Shown: piece by piece, positions 1 through 13,089 of the stretch | Layout of the letters: each line of letters opens with the position of its first letter | Position numbering within the stretch: position 1 is the stretch's first letter | From: Warburgia ugandensis | Taxonomy: Eukaryota; Streptophyta; Magnoliopsida; Canellales; Canellaceae | DNA length: 64,000 nucleotides | Assembly (NCBI GenBank): GCA_035236585.1 | Contig: CP141137.1 | Location: forward strand, 11,982,327 to 12,046,326 | Reading direction: 5' to 3' | Program-made: the position numbers and the translations under genes | Notes under the pieces: model-generated | What the model was told of the DNA's origin: nothing | Database searches by the model: none | Seen by the model: the letters and a program-made list of their open reading frames with translations, nothing else

Positions 1-2040
1 CAAATTGTCACTGTGCTAAGTTTCACATGCTGCCTGCTAGCATAAGCTATAACTAATAAAATCTCTAGTTTATGTAGATGATTCTTAATACTACACAAGC
101 ATATATCCCTGCTTTGTTGACTATATGACACAAAACTATCCAATGCACCTTTATGGCTAAATATACTTTGCTATCCATATACACATAGTAGAGGAATGTG
201 ATGGATGATCAAAGGTTTTTGTCTTTTCTTTTCTTGACATATAATAATCATAATGGTTGGAGATATGTACTCAATTTAATTTAATTATTGAAAATCATCT
301 AAAGACGAAATTTGTATTCTTATTCTTTGTCTTATTTGCTTATGTACAAATACATGAACCCAATTAAAATGTTTAATGTGTTTTCTTTTATTGAATTGTC
401 GATATGCACATAGAAAGCAATTTTTGTGGGCAGCCTTTGATACTTTATTCAAATATGATGTTTTAATGAAGAAAAATGGACCAGATCATCAACGATCATT
501 AAGCCTCATAGTGCTCCATGTCACTTCAATTTGTCCAAGAACTGTAGTTGGTCACACAAATTCAAGCCCAAGGTGGCATAACTTAACTTGACAAAAGGTG
601 ACATTGATGACCGTTGTTTGCTTTAAGAATGCTATCAATCACTATTGAGTCACTCTATAGTGGCGTTGGTCATTGTTACTCCTCCCTATGTGGCATTGGA
701 CGCTCTTATTTGCTTGAAGAGTAGTGTCAGTGGGTCTACCTCAAGCAATAGGTTGAAACGATAGGAACAAGAATTTCTGGTGCCAGCCCCTCAGTGATGG
801 TTACATAACTACAGTAGTCACATTTAGAAGAATAAACTTGACCAGTTCCTTTCATTTCTTTCAATCTGGGCATTGGTATGTGCTTAATGCACCATCTAGC
901 ATTGATAAATTACAAAGGTACTTTTGACTGGCACATCAATTAGGTGGTTACCATTTAGGTGTCGAAGCTTAATTGACTAATTGAAATAACTGCATGGATG
1001 TCCAAAACTATAAATAGTAGTTCTCGTTTCCATTCTAGAAATCATGCTAGAGTAAATCTCTCTCCCCAAAAGGCTCTAAAAAGCTCAATTTGAGATTTTT
1101 ATTGTACTCTCTTCTCTCAAAGTGAGGGACTCTGTAGTTGTCTTACTAGTTTAGGTTGCTCAAGAGTAATATGAGCATAGATCTAACCTTATCTTTGCTT
1201 CCTAGGGGATGACTTATTTTTAGTCTATTGCCCCCTTAGTTATGAGGATTTGACTTGGTATTGACTCTTGATGAAGAAGATATGAACCATTTATAGCTAT
1301 GCTCCTAAGGTCTTGAATTTGACCACTAGGTTCTTGCCAATTATGGTGATGCCTATGTCTAACCATCATAAGTCTTAGATCATCATGGTCCTCCCATGGT
1401 GTTGTACGTAAGGGGTTGACCAACCAGGAATGGACTTATTAGGTCAAAGTCAACCACTAGCTTAACACTAGGCCATGGTTCATGTGCCATTTTGTCTACA
1501 TAACCAAGGTTAGGACTCAGGCCTTATGCTTGAACAAATATCTTGTTTAGAAAGGCATAAGCTACGATCAAGCCATTCTTGGAAACCATGTGATACATCA
1601 TCACTTGGACCTTTCATGGCTAGCATAGCTTGCCTTTGGTTCCCTCTTAGTACTTTATGGCTCCCATAGACATAACTTGTGGCTTATTTGAGCCTATTAC
1701 TTTTAATTAAAGAATGTGATAGATAATCAAAGATCTTGTCTTTTCGTTATTAATATGTAATTAACCATCAAAGCGTATGACATATGTACTTACTTTCACT
1801 TGATTAGTAAAACCCTATTGGATGGAAAATTTTGTAATAATTTCCTTTATGCTTTTGCTTATTGCACTTGTGTGGAATGAGCATTTTTACTCACATAGAT
1901 TTTCTTACATGTCAAGTGAGACATATCTTTCTTTTCATCTTGATATCACTTTATTTTCATTCACCTTGTATATCTACTCAGGAGCATTAATAACAAGAAC
2001 AATGAATGTTGATTGATTTCCTTGTGATGAACATCTTGGT
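1..2040. other. Gene-free AT-rich stretch with a degenerate direct repeat
   Basis: No convincing coding exon is seen on either strand; the open frames here are short and match no family I know. A block at about 193-291 (beginning GAATGTGATGGATGATCAAA) recurs degenerately at about 1713-1810 (GAATGTGATAGATAATCAAA), in the same orientation and about 1.5 kb apart. The pair could be remains of two LTR copies. A TATA-like CTATAAATAG at about 1008-1017 followed by a pyrimidine-rich leader also looks like an LTR promoter. Neither point is proven. Confidence 0.4.
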
Positions 2041-2047
2041 CAACATT

Positions 2048-3105
2048 CCCACTAGCATGATTAGTATACATTCCATACTAATCAAACCCAAGGTCAAAGC
2101 TCCTAAGAGAAATCAGGTTTGTCTTAGTTCCTCTATTAAGGGTGCATCATTCGAAGGTGCTAATAAGAGTACTAGTTACAGCACCACCTCCCCTCTCCAG
2201 GGTTACATCTCTACTTCTTGTTTCAATAGTGCGCCTTGTTGACAAATGTGCTAGTCATAACACTAGCTTCCCTTCATAAGGTCATAGCACCACATCCCTT
2301 TCAAAGTGTGTCTCATCTCAAAGTGCAAGAACTAGCAAAGGTACCTCTTTTACAATGCTAATCACAGTCAAGCTCCCTCCTCTAAGAGAGTCAAGGGCCT
2401 GAATATGTGTTAAGGTGGCCACACCTACCACACTTGGGGCATCTAAATCTTTGAGAATGTAAAATAAAATAACTCCTTCTAAGGAGGAGGGTAAGGGCCT
2501 CTCTCTCTAAGGTGTCTCTATCACCCACCTATAATATAAACCCATTGGCATGATTAGTATATGTGCCATACAAATCAAAGCCAAAGTCAAGGCTCCTAAG
2601 AACAATCAAGATTATCTTAGTTCCCCTGTTAAGGGTGCATCATTTGAAGGTGCTAATTAAGAGTGCTAGTTACAACACTAGCTCCCCTTTTCAGGGTTGC
2701 ATCTCTACTTCTCATTTTAACAATGCTCTTTGTTGACAAATGTGTTAGTTATAACACTAGCTTCCCTCCATAGGGTCATAGCTCCACATTCCTTTCAAAG
2801 CATGCACCATCTCAAGGTTTAAAAACCATCAAAGTTACCTCTTCTACAATGCTAATCACAAATCAAGCTCCCTCCACTAAGAGGGTCAAGGGCTAGAATA
2901 TGTGTTAAGATGGCCACACCTACCACACTCAAGGCATCTAAACCTTTGAGAATGTAAAATAAAATAACTCCTCCTAAGGAGGATGTTAAGGGCCTCACAA
3001 GCCTTTCAAATAAGAAACCATAGTTTTCTTCTCTAAAAAATTGTCCATTTATGAGAAGGGAGAATCCTCCAAACCCTCTCCCTAAGGCGCCTATCACCCA
3101 CACCA
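2048..3105. repeat. Tandem direct duplication, period about 493 bp
   Basis: Unit 1 runs from 2048 to about 2540 and unit 2 from 2541 to about 3105. Both start with CCCA(C/T)T(A/G)GCATGATTAG and stay collinear: AGCTCCCTCC, for example, occurs at 2371 and 2865. Unit 2 carries about 80 bp near its end that unit 1 lacks. The copies are clearly diverged, so the duplication is old. No reading frame is conserved across the two, and I do not recognise the unit. Confidence 0.8.
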
Positions 3106-3283
3106 ACCAAATTAGGTACAAAGTCTAGATTAAAGAACCTCAAAAGGTAGCCATATCTACCTACAACAAATCAAAACTAAAGACCACAGAAATATACCTC
3201 AATGCAATGATGGAGCTAGAAAAGGGTCAAGCAAAGCAGATATCATCTCAGAAGACTCCTCAACCCATGAGTCGCTAGTGAAC

Positions 3284-6200
3284 TATAATATTTGTGAACT
3301 TTATTTCATTGATTATATATGTTATTTGAGAATTTAGTTAAATAAAAAATTGAGTTTTCAAAGAATTTATAATTATAGAGGTCAAATTTTGAGCTGAAAC
3401 ATTGACCATTGATAGTACTCAAAAAATGAAATCCAACGACACTAAGATTACTTAAATCGGAGTTCCGATGAAAAAGTTATGAGGTTTTGAAGTTGAGGGA
3501 AATTTTGATAAATTTTTAAGGACATTTATTTGATTTTTAAACAAAAAATGCATAAAACTTAAGGGGCATTTTTTTTTTATAGAGTCACCCTTATCTTATC
3601 GTGGAAAAAAGAAGTGGGTGCCTAGCGGGTGGTGCAACCCTTCCTACTGTAGGTGGCCCTTGTATTTTTGCATTTTAATCCCCTCCCCTGTGTTGCCACA
3701 TTTCCCATTTTCCTGTTCATAGCCCCCTGCCCCCTTCTTTATCTTCTCCATCTTTCTTTCTCTTTTCCTTTCCTCAATCACTAACTGGCCAACCCAACCG
3801 CACCATCCCTACAAAATTCGCCTTTTTCTCCTTTGCATGCTGATTTTCACTATGTCTCTCTGGTAAACATCCTCCACTCTGACCAGGTAGGCTCTTTTCC
3901 CTTCATTCTTTCCTTCTTTTTTCCCTTGTTTTTGCCTTGCCAGACTAGTTTTTTTGGCCAAGATCCATCAATGGATGAATCCAAACTGACACGATCAAAT
4001 CACCATTAAATACATCCCAAAAGAAAATGTAAATCATTAGATGGAATTAGAACACTCTAGAAAGCCCAAGTTATGGAGAAAAATTTGTGGTTTAGGTCGA
4101 AGACCTAGATAGAAAACAAACGAATGGTTGAGATCAGATCACTAAAACGTCTCCCTTCAGATTTGTGACCAAGATGCACCAGGCAAACGCCCAATAGGAA
4201 CACATGGTCATGGTACGCTCTTACACACATGAGCAGTGTGTGTACTAGTATCGAACCACAAGGGACGCAAGTGCATCCTGGGGACGGTGATGCACCCAAG
4301 TGCATCCTAGTGACTAAGATGACCCAAGTGTTTAGAATGTGCTTCATGGATGCATTATATCCCAATGGCATTGTTTTGCCTTGTTTTAGACCTAAATTTT
4401 GATCTAGACCGTTGGAATGATCTAAAACACAAAATCTTCAAATCTAGGGGCTACATAAGCCCATATTTGGATCGAGACATCCTTTTGATTCATCTTAATG
4501 TTGCAAACCTAATTCTATGATGAAAATTTAGATCTAAGTACATCTTTACATGATTTAAACCTAAAATTCATTGGATGACCAAGATCTACTAGATCAGAGG
4601 TGATCAGGCCTTGAAAATGAATCATTGTGGTGATTTAACAAGTGAATTGAGAGATTTAATGGTTAGATCATACAATTAGACTAGATTATGATCCAAACTA
4701 TTGAATAAGACAGGAATTATAGATTTGATCAATTAGAGGATGATCTAACATTGTGTGATTTGGATCGTTGATCTACAATCTACAGTTAGGATCAAAGATC
4801 AGACAGAAGATTAAGAGAAATAGACTTTAATTGATGGTGAATAAATAACAAGCTATCCAAATCATAGAAGATTCAGAGCTATATGAGTAAAAATGATGAG
4901 CGTTGAGTACTGAATGATTATGTGTGATATATGTCATTTGACAAGTGTGTTAGATTGTGCTAATTTCAGAGGTGACACTTTTTAAAGGGTGGATCCTCGC
5001 GGAGGTAGGTGATGACATTTAATATAAATATATTTTTATAAAACCATGGATGATCATTGTGATGATTTCATCTATGATTTGATGCATAATTATCTTTCAT
5101 TATGACCTCATTGGGATTATTATCTATCATGTACATCTTTTATTTATGCATGTTCACCTGATTTACATATCTCCATAGACACGTTATTTATCTAATTATT
5201 AAGATGCTTTATAATTTGTTTATTGTGAATGTTTTTTCATAAATTGTTGAAGAGGCTTAGCAGTTGGTCCTTAAGAGGCTAAACTGTTAGTGTGGGAGTG
5301 CTCTGGGATGGCGAGCCACAAGCCTCCTATATTTCATGAATTAGATACTACTTCATATTGCTTGTTTGATATCTTGGAAGATCTCTATATTTTCATGGAT
5401 TTATGATGGGTGTTTCTGCCTTATGGATGTTATGCTAGAAGGGATTTAGGGTTGACTATCTACTTTTTGACTTTGTGAGATGAGTAAACACCCACCCCAT
5501 ATATGGGAAAACTTTGTAAGGAGTGGTATTATTGGTAGTCACACTATGAGTCCCATCCCTCCCCCCTCCCCCCCCATGCACGACAAACACTAGTCCCCCG
5601 TTTTAGTGTCTACGGGGAGCGAAAATTGGTAGGCTTAGGAGTTTGTCACCACAGCAGCATAGCAATCCATATGTTTGATATGTGTTTTCATGCAGCATTA
5701 TGAGCATTCTTGGATTGATATATACTAAGGTACCCACAACATGACGACATATGGAGGATTAATATGAGTACTTATAACCTGATGTGAAAGTGTGTGGTAC
5801 CCTCACAGGACTCGTGTGTGTTGGGTGCCCTTTTATTCATGACTTGCACTATGTTTTGATGAAGGGGAGCCTTGAAAACTAATAGAGTTGTTGTTGTGTG
5901 ACCATGAGGTCATGAGTGTAAGGCGTGAAAATAGCCTCTTGCATGATTCAAGGTAAGGCTACATACTATTGACCCTCGTGGTCCACCCCTTCCCTAGACC
6001 CTACATGCGTGGGAGCTTCATGCACCGGGGTTGCCCTTTATGCATTGTGTTTTGATGTGATAAAATTGCATACATTTGGCACTTTTTGATTTGTAATTTA
6101 TGATTTATACTATGATATGTATGTCACGTTAATTTGATTTTCATGTGATCATCATGGTTTATATGAGGCCTTATACGATGTATTGAATTCCATTTTGACA

Positions 6201-6840
6201 TGTTTATATATTGATGATGTCTTTTGTTCCTGAAATTTGACTATTTAGTTTCATTCCTGAATTTCATCCATGACACTTCATTATGAGATTTCATTATTTA
6301 CATGTCGCACCACTATATGTATTTGTTTAAATATTAAATATTTATGTACCTACACAAGCAATAGCATACTGGGGCATTGCTTTGGTTTGCGATGCCTCAG
6401 ATATAGAGAGGGACAACAGAAAAGGCAAACATGTGGAGGACCAATGAAGGTGGGAGGGCTATCAGCATTTCATAGGGATTGACATTTTGATGTACGTAGC
6501 TGACTGAATTTTATTTTGGATTTGTATATGGGCTATATATGCATAAACTTCATCTTTCATACTTTGAGCTTATGGACATATCATTTGTATTGGATGTGGT
6601 GTCATGATGGACCGACCTTAGGCCATGTTATTTTTTGTCATCCTTTTGTTATTTCTATTATTTATATTTGACAGGGTTTTTAGTTTGTCCGTTAACCTAC
6701 CTCATAATATAAGTAATTTATTATTACATTTGACTAGATTTCATGTTCACGGGTTGTATGGCCCCCAAGGTTTTAAAATGTGATGTTTTGGAAAAAGGGA
6801 ATTTTATTTTAAATAAAAGCAAAATATTTGAATCAGGGAA
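3284..6840 (-). mobile_element. Degenerate gypsy-type LTR, reverse orientation (boundaries approximate)
   Basis: Read on the minus strand, this stretch resembles the LTR whose halves lie at 55049-56427 and 61176-61624. The motif around 6365-6430 (GCATTGCTTTG...GATGCCTCAG) is the reverse complement of the AATGCCTCAGCAAGC region near 55530. The GTCTACGGGGAGCG at about 5609 matches the reverse complement of the CGCTCCCCGTCGACACC region at about 55870. The segment at 3420-3500 (AATCGGAGTTCCGATG) matches the end of that LTR. The left edge is probably at TATAATATT (3284), a decayed TGTAATATC. The right edge is lost near the TAG microsatellite. No internal region or target duplication was found, so this may be a solo or truncated LTR. 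Confidence 0.55.
5862..6040 (+). mobile_element. tRNA-derived SINE (Au-SINE-like) inside an old LTR
   Basis: The body shows the conserved block that I recall from the Au-SINE 3' half: GGTAAGGCTACATACTATTGACC, then a GTGGTCC...CCCTTCCCTAGACCC stretch, then GGGAGCTTCATGCACCGGGGTTGCCCTTT. A degenerate B-box-like TGACCATGAGGTCATGAG lies in the 5' half. It is flanked by an imperfect target duplication, TGCACTATGTTTTGATG (5845-5861) and TGCATTGTGTTTTGATG (6041-6057), 15 of 17 matching. SINEs are non-autonomous and are moved by LINE machinery; RTE LINEs are present in this window but are not shown to be the partner. The family name rests on memory of the consensus. Confidence 0.75.

Positions 6841-6923
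<83 letters not shown>
6841..6923. repeat. (TAG)n microsatellite
   Basis: An uninterrupted TAG trinucleotide array of about 27 units. It produces apparent poly-Ser and poly-Leu open frames on opposite strands; these are artefacts of the repeat. It sits at the decayed right edge of the reverse-oriented LTR. Confidence 0.97.
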
Positions 6924-7261
6924 AACAACCATAAAGTATCAAGCCAAGGACCTGCCCCAAAAGCAAGATTAGCCATAAATTAACGTAGCTCCCTACACTA
7001 CTCCTTAAAAGAGCAAAAAGGTTCTTAACTTCCTTAGGAAATAACTAAAGCTGAATAAGAAGCCCATGCTAGATAAATGGAGGAACAATGCTAGGTTAAA
7101 ACGGATAGGAAAGAAGTCTATGAGAGGAGAAATCATGCTTCCTTTCATGGCCAAGGTTACAAATCTTATGAATAGGTCATGAAAAAGGAACCCTTTGCAT
7201 TTCATGACAAAGAGTTCCCACATCTACAATTATGTCCACTTGCTATTGTGGTGGCTTGAGC

Positions 7262-7990
7262 TATGTCCCTTGAGGACCAAATTCAACTCCAATAAAAAGA
7301 TGGTTGAGAAGGATGAAGAAATAAAAAGCCCAAAGGCTAACTCCCTTGGTTTTGTCTCACTCCACTACTAAGGAGAGCTCGGTCTCCCTTAATATGGATG
7401 GAATAAGTAGGCTAATAATGGAGAGCCTTTACCATATGAATGTGATGAATTGATCTAATGTTTTACCTTATAAAAAGCCATACCCATGCAAGGTAGATAA
7501 TGTACCTTCCCTGCATGGGTGCAGACAACCTTAAAGAAATTTGCTCATTTTATTATCAAATGTGAAGACATAGATAAGAGTGGCTCCCTACTACTAAGCT
7601 AGTTTTACAAAAACTCTAATAGTGAAGGCCTTTACATGGTTCAATAACCTAGGCCCACTTTTCTAAAATGAAGTAGAATATAAGCCTTACAATGTTGCCT
7701 AGGATAAGCCATGAAACTAAATGTGACAGTTGTAGACTTTGTCTCAAGATGGATGATTCTAAGCCTCTTATTTTGATAAGAGATAATGTGTAAAGAAGTA
7801 GTGCGAATGTGTTAAAAAATTAATTAGAATTGTGGCACTATTATTATTGAATAATGTGCCTGACAAATTTGAGGACCTAGTATTCCGAGGCACAAGTATT
7901 GAGAATTTACTAAAGCAACTCTATTGGCTTCAAAATTTTTATATTTTCAATGAACAATAAAATATATAGTTTTGACCATGTTGTTTATGC
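7262..7990 (+). pseudogene. Decayed LTR-retrotransposon gag (gypsy type)
   Basis: Conceptual translation, read across several frame changes and stops, gives fragments in the order of a plant Ty3/gypsy capsid. A KPYP-like start is followed by an FPAW segment (about 7480-7530), then AFTWFNNLGP (about 7630-7665, the AFTWY..L.P motif of Gag), then TVVDFVSRW (about 7725-7755), and a PDKFEDLVFRG segment (about 7858-7895) like the end of the capsid domain. No intact frame remains. No LTRs were assigned to it. The call rests on motif order rather than any one match, so it is moderate. Confidence 0.5.
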
Positions 7991-10900
7991 ACACAATTAT
8001 GAAATAGGGTGCTCAATGGGTCTTTAAGATTATGCTTTGAAATACTAAGTCATTAAAGCCAATATTACAAAGTTTTAGAAAAAAAAAAAAGGTAATTTGG
8101 TTATACTATGATGTCAAGAAATTTTACCTTAATAAATATGTTGAATTTCATGGTTACATCAATAAATGTAAGTTGTTTATGTGGTAATCTTAAGCATATG
8201 AGAGAGTTAGGTCTGGAGTTTAAAAAACCACATAGTTGTTTTGACATTCTTTTGGGAAAATTTAGGTATAAAATATACTTAGTTAGATGGAATAAGCATG
8301 ATTACAATCATAGAAGATTTGATGGCTAGGAAGAGTTATCCTAAGGAGACGAGAACCAATGAGAAGTGAGGGTGACATGATGATTACATGATGAGAAATG
8401 AAGGGCCCACGATTAAGGCCAACTAGATTTGGATATATGAAAGTAGGAAACCTAGAGAGAGTGAGACATCTTAAATCTTTAAATGGATGGATGAAATCTA
8501 AAGTGAAGTGCGGTATGGAAGGATGGGATAGAATTTCTTAAAAGCATGTTAGACTAGTTATAGAGTTAGGTGATGGATTTAACTGAGATAGAGTAGGATT
8601 GAATAAAAGAGAATACATTGTGCAAGTGACAACCTTCAAAATATGAAGTTATGCAACACCATTAATTTAGATAACCATAAGCTAGCATAGTATGTTTCTT
8701 TCTAGTGATATGGGCTCCCATAAGATGGCCAAAGCACATATAATAAGAGCTTATGAGAGTCCTAAGGGAACTAGGATTCTTAAAATGAACTAGTTAAGAT
8801 ACACTAAGATAGTTAAGTGGAAGCCCAAGTTAAGAGACCCAAATATGCTATGAAACAAGTGCTACTAGGATGTTTGGCTATGGAAACCTAGCCCAATTAA
8901 GGTAGTCCAATGGCCCGTAATAGAAAAATGTGTGAGAGTTCCATTTCAAGTAGTACTCTTCAATAAAAGGTTAATTTAAGCAGAAAGCATGGCTATGAGA
9001 AAATGAGTGAGTTAGAGAGTGAGATGATGAACCTTAGAATGGATGAGGGCTAGGATTATAACCTGAAGAATCACCTAACTAGCCAAGGAGTGGGATTGTA
9101 TGATGGGTTAGAGGCATGGCCCACTTAGGCATGAAGCATAGAATAATAAAGTAGCTTAGAAGATGTGCCATATATGTAGGAGAAGAGAAAGAAGTAAAGA
9201 ATGCAAATTTAAATGACTTATGATGGATGATTTCAGGTTAAATTATGTTAGGAAGATGAGAGTCCTATTTGCATTAAGCTATATTGTATAGGCATGCTTC
9301 GATATATTTTCCTATAAGAAGTCAACCCATCTAGAATAACCCAAAGCCCACAAGTCCAAAGCCATCCAAGAGTCCTACCTAATGTAGAACTCCTTTGCTA
9401 AATTAAAAACAAACTAATTCTATTGACCTTTGACCAAATACAATGAACCTTGCCACCTAGCTGAGGCATGAAAGATTAGAAAACATTGTAAGACTCAAAA
9501 ACCCAATCAAATTAGGGACTATCAAGAAGAAATCCTATAAATAGAGTAAGGGGTGTCCCAGTCTAAGGAGTTTTGGTTGTAAGAAGTCTTAGGAAGAAAG
9601 AGGAAAGGAGAAATAGGGAGAGGAAGAGGAAGGAAGAACAAGAAAAGGAAGAAGAAGGAGAAGGAAATGAGGAGAATTATGTAAGGGGATGGCTAAATCC
9701 TTAGGCTATGATTTTCAAGTTGTTTTTAAGCAAAAAACTAGATTTATTTCAAGCAGATAATGTACTATTTTCAAGCCAATTTAAATTATTTTTTAAGTGA
9801 ATTTCATGTAAGTGAAATCTCCATGAATTCTAGTAGGAAAAGCTTCATGTTTATATCATAATTCTAAGTATTGTGTTATATAATCTTGTTTAAACACTGT
9901 GAAAACTATGCACGTTTTGGAATACTTACTAGGTTCATTTTGTTGACAAAATTTTATTATTGAATTATTAACTTGATAATTAGTAATATCATGGGATCCA
10001 TTTTTATAAGAGAAAAAAGAGAACAAGGTGTTGCTAATTTCAAGATTTCTCAACCCTTCATACTGGCTGAATTATTGTATATAAGGATGTCTCTAATTTG
10101 GATAGCAAAAAGTGGATTTTCTAACAAAGTTTTAACCATATGATTTATACTTTCAACTAATAACTTAGTTAAAATTTGGTGAGATTTTGATAATATTTGA
10201 CCTAGGAACTGATTAAAGGAAAATTAGTAAGATATTGACTATGTTTATGCCAGACTGGCTAAAAAACCTATGAAACATCTCTCAATAGCTCAGGTATCAT
10301 ACCTTAGAGTTTTTATGTGAAACTTGTCCTTGAAATTTCATAAAAGAAAGGTGTATTAGTGATTAATACATTTTAATTGGATAAGTTATTAAGAATATGA
10401 TAGAACAAAAGACCAAGGAAAGGAAGAAGAATGCAGCAAAATGCAGGTGTGCACCAAATGCTAGTGGTTCTTTCTTGTTGTAAGTGAATGCAACAAAAAG
10501 ACCAAGAAATAATGAATAATGAGACGATTCATTTATTGACATTTTGTGCTCATTTTCATCTTCTTTGTTTTAGCCCTTTTTTCTAAACCTAATAATGATG
10601 TCTTAGTTAAAATTTGGTATAATTTTTATAAGAAACTGATATAGGAAAAGGGTATTGATTGCTCGACACTATTTCCTGTTGAGTGTCATCCATAAAGATT
10701 TATGATTTGTTTATAATCTAGACAACATCTAGGGTTAAAAATTCTATGAAAGTGAAGCTTATTAAAAAAGGAATGAGATGGAAAAAATCAAATTGAAAAA
10801 TAAGGTATCAAAGTCATTGAATTAGTGGTAGGAAATTAGGCATTAATTGCTAGTTATTAAGTACTGGGTGGACAATGTGTTAAATTAGAAGCAATTGATT

Positions 10901-11273
10901 ATTCTACTTGATAAAACTTACGAATTGAAAAATTAACCAATTCTAATTGAATAAATAACCTATGAAGATAGAGAAACTTAACATATGATTAGTCTAAAAA
11001 GAGTTGTCATATTCATATACTAATAGTAAACTATACTAGTCATCCATGTGTTGTATGGAGCTCAAAATTTTGAAAGTTGCACAATTTTTTTTTGGAGAAG
11101 ATGTATTTGATCCAAGGTACTTTTGTAAGCCTTAGGAAATGTCTAATACTGTTATAATCAATTTGAGGTTTGGTAGTGAGTATGAATTTTGAGTATTTGT
11201 GTTGGATTTGAGTTTTTAGTAGAAGATTGCTATGTATTAAGCAATGATGCATATGATATGATTATTAGAAGTT
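7991..11273. other. No gene recognised; AT-rich, LTR-like features
   Basis: No coding region is supported. A TATA-like CCTATAAATAGAG lies at about 9534-9546, followed by a strongly purine-rich tract (about 9588-9680, AGGAAAGGAGAA-like). This is the layout of a promoter plus leader inside an LTR, but I could not find LTR ends. The rest is AT-rich intergenic or decayed repeat sequence. Confidence 0.4.
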
Positions 11274-11290
11274 AATTGATTTATTAACTC

Positions 11291-11560
11291 TGGAAGGTAT
11301 GGTACTGGAGAAAGAAATGAGATTAGGGGAAGCTATATTTGAATTTTTCTTAAAAAATAACCTAGCTATATCAAATACATACTTTGAGAAGAGGGATGAA
11401 CACTTAATAACCTTTAAAAGTGGACTACATAAAAGGCAAATAGACTTTTTTCAACTTAGGAATACTGAAAGATCAATATGTAAGGACTGTAAGGTGATAT
11501 CCGGTGAGAGTCTAATGTCACAACATTGACTAATGGTTATGATATCTGCTTTAAAGTATA
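11291..11560 (+). pseudogene. LINE endonuclease (APE-type) C-terminal fragment
   Basis: Translation shows RYGTGERNE just inside the element, then AIFEFFLKNNLAISNTYFEK, LITFKSGLHKRQIDF and CKVISGESL, in the order of the C-terminal half of the RTE APE-type endonuclease. That domain nicks target DNA to prime reverse transcription. The QIDF segment is the part that normally carries the catalytic aspartate of the late domain, and its D is still present. A frameshift separates the first piece from the rest. The N-terminal half is missing because the element is 5'-truncated. Confidence 0.75.
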
Positions 11561-12140
11561 AAAGAAAGGAAATAAACTTAATAGATGTCCAAAAATGAAG
11601 TGGTGGAACTTAAAAGGAGAGAAGATAACATCATTTACAAACAAGCTAATAATAGAAGGAAACTGGAACAATGAGATAGAAGTAAACACTATATGGACTA
11701 ATTTGGCCATGTCCATTAAGAAGTGGCTAAAGATGTCTTAGGAGTATCTTAAGGTAAAAGACAACCAACAAAGTAAACTTGGTGGTGGAGTGAAAAAGTA
11801 CAAATTTTTTTTTAAAGAGAAACATGTATGTTTTAAAGCATGACAAAGGTCTAAAATTAATTTAACTTTGAGCAATATGAGAATGTTAAAAAGGTTGATA
11901 AGAGAGTAGTACATAAGCTAAACTCAAGGCATATAATGATCTCTATAATATATTACAATCAAGAGAAGGTAAGAAAGATATGTTTAACTCACAAAAGTAA
12001 GGGAAAAGAAGAGTAAGGAATTAGACTACATTAAGTGTATTAGTAGTGATGACCAAAGGATACTAGTCAAAGATGATGAGAACAAACAAAGATGGGAAAG
12101 TTAGTTTTAAAAATTCCTAAATGGCAATTACCATGAGAAT

Positions 12141-13000
12141 ATGGGGATTGAAAGTACCATAAACCCAAATAATGGTGGACATTATAGATATGATCATAGG
12201 ATTAGAACACCTGAAGTGAAAGAAGCATTGAAAAAGAAGAAATTAGATAAGGCCCTGAGGCCCAATGGTATACCAATAGAGGTTTCGAAGTATATGGGAG
12301 TTACTGGAGTAGTTTGCTTGACAAAGTTGTTTACCAAGATTGTAAAATAGAAGAAAATGTCTGATGAATGGAGGAAGAGTTTTATTTTACCAATTTATAA
12401 CAATAAAGGAGACATATAGAGTTGCTTTAATTATCGGGGGATAAAACTAATGAGCTATACCATGAAACTTTTTGAAAGAGTGATTGAAAGGAGGTTATGA
12501 CATGAAATAAGTGTGTAAGAGAATCAATTTGGTTTCATGCCTAGCAGGTCTAACATGGAAGCTATTTTCTTGATTAGACAATTGATAGAGAAATATAAGT
12601 AAATGAGGAAAGACATACGCATTGTCTTCATTGACTTAGAAAAAGCTTATCATAGGTTCCCTAGAGATTTAATATGGTGGGTGTTGGGTGAGAAAGGAGT
12701 TTCATATGGGTATATAAACATAATTAAGGATACTAGTTATTTTTCCATTGCTATAGAATTGCTTTTCACGTAGGTTATAAATGAGTTAACAAAACATCTA
12801 CACAAGGAGATTCCATAGTGCATGTTATTTGTAGATAATAAAGTTTTGATTAATAAGACAAAGGAGGGCATAAACACAAAGCTAGATTTATGGAGAGATG
12901 GATTAGAATCTAAAGGATTTTAAATTAGATGAATTAAGACAAAGTATATGAATTTTAGAGAGGAGAGGAGCGAGAGTGGAGCACCGGTAAAGATTGATAA
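12141..13000 (+). pseudogene. LINE reverse transcriptase, inactivated
   Basis: The finger region reads ALRPNGIPIEVSKYMG, a decayed form of the GPDGIPIEVWK motif. It is followed by the EWRKSFILPIY segment with NYRGIKLMSYTMKLFERVIE, then ENQFGFMPSRSNMEAIFLIR. The first catalytic aspartate motif is FIDLEKAYHRFPRD, where the usual YD is YH. The palm FADD box reads LFVDNKVL, so the second catalytic aspartate is Asn. A short deletion at about 12735-12780 removes most of the HQGSALSPY segment. Together with internal stops these changes rule out activity. Confidence 0.85.
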
Positions 13001-13089
13001 CCAAAAAGTCCCCTTAAGAGAACACTCTTCATATGTGGGATCGATAATTTATGAGAGTGAAGAAATTGAGAAGGAGGTTACTTAGAGAA

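Noticed and set aside
6724-6966. Poly-Leu and poly-Ser open frames on opposite strands
   Set aside because: Both are translations of the (TAG)n microsatellite.
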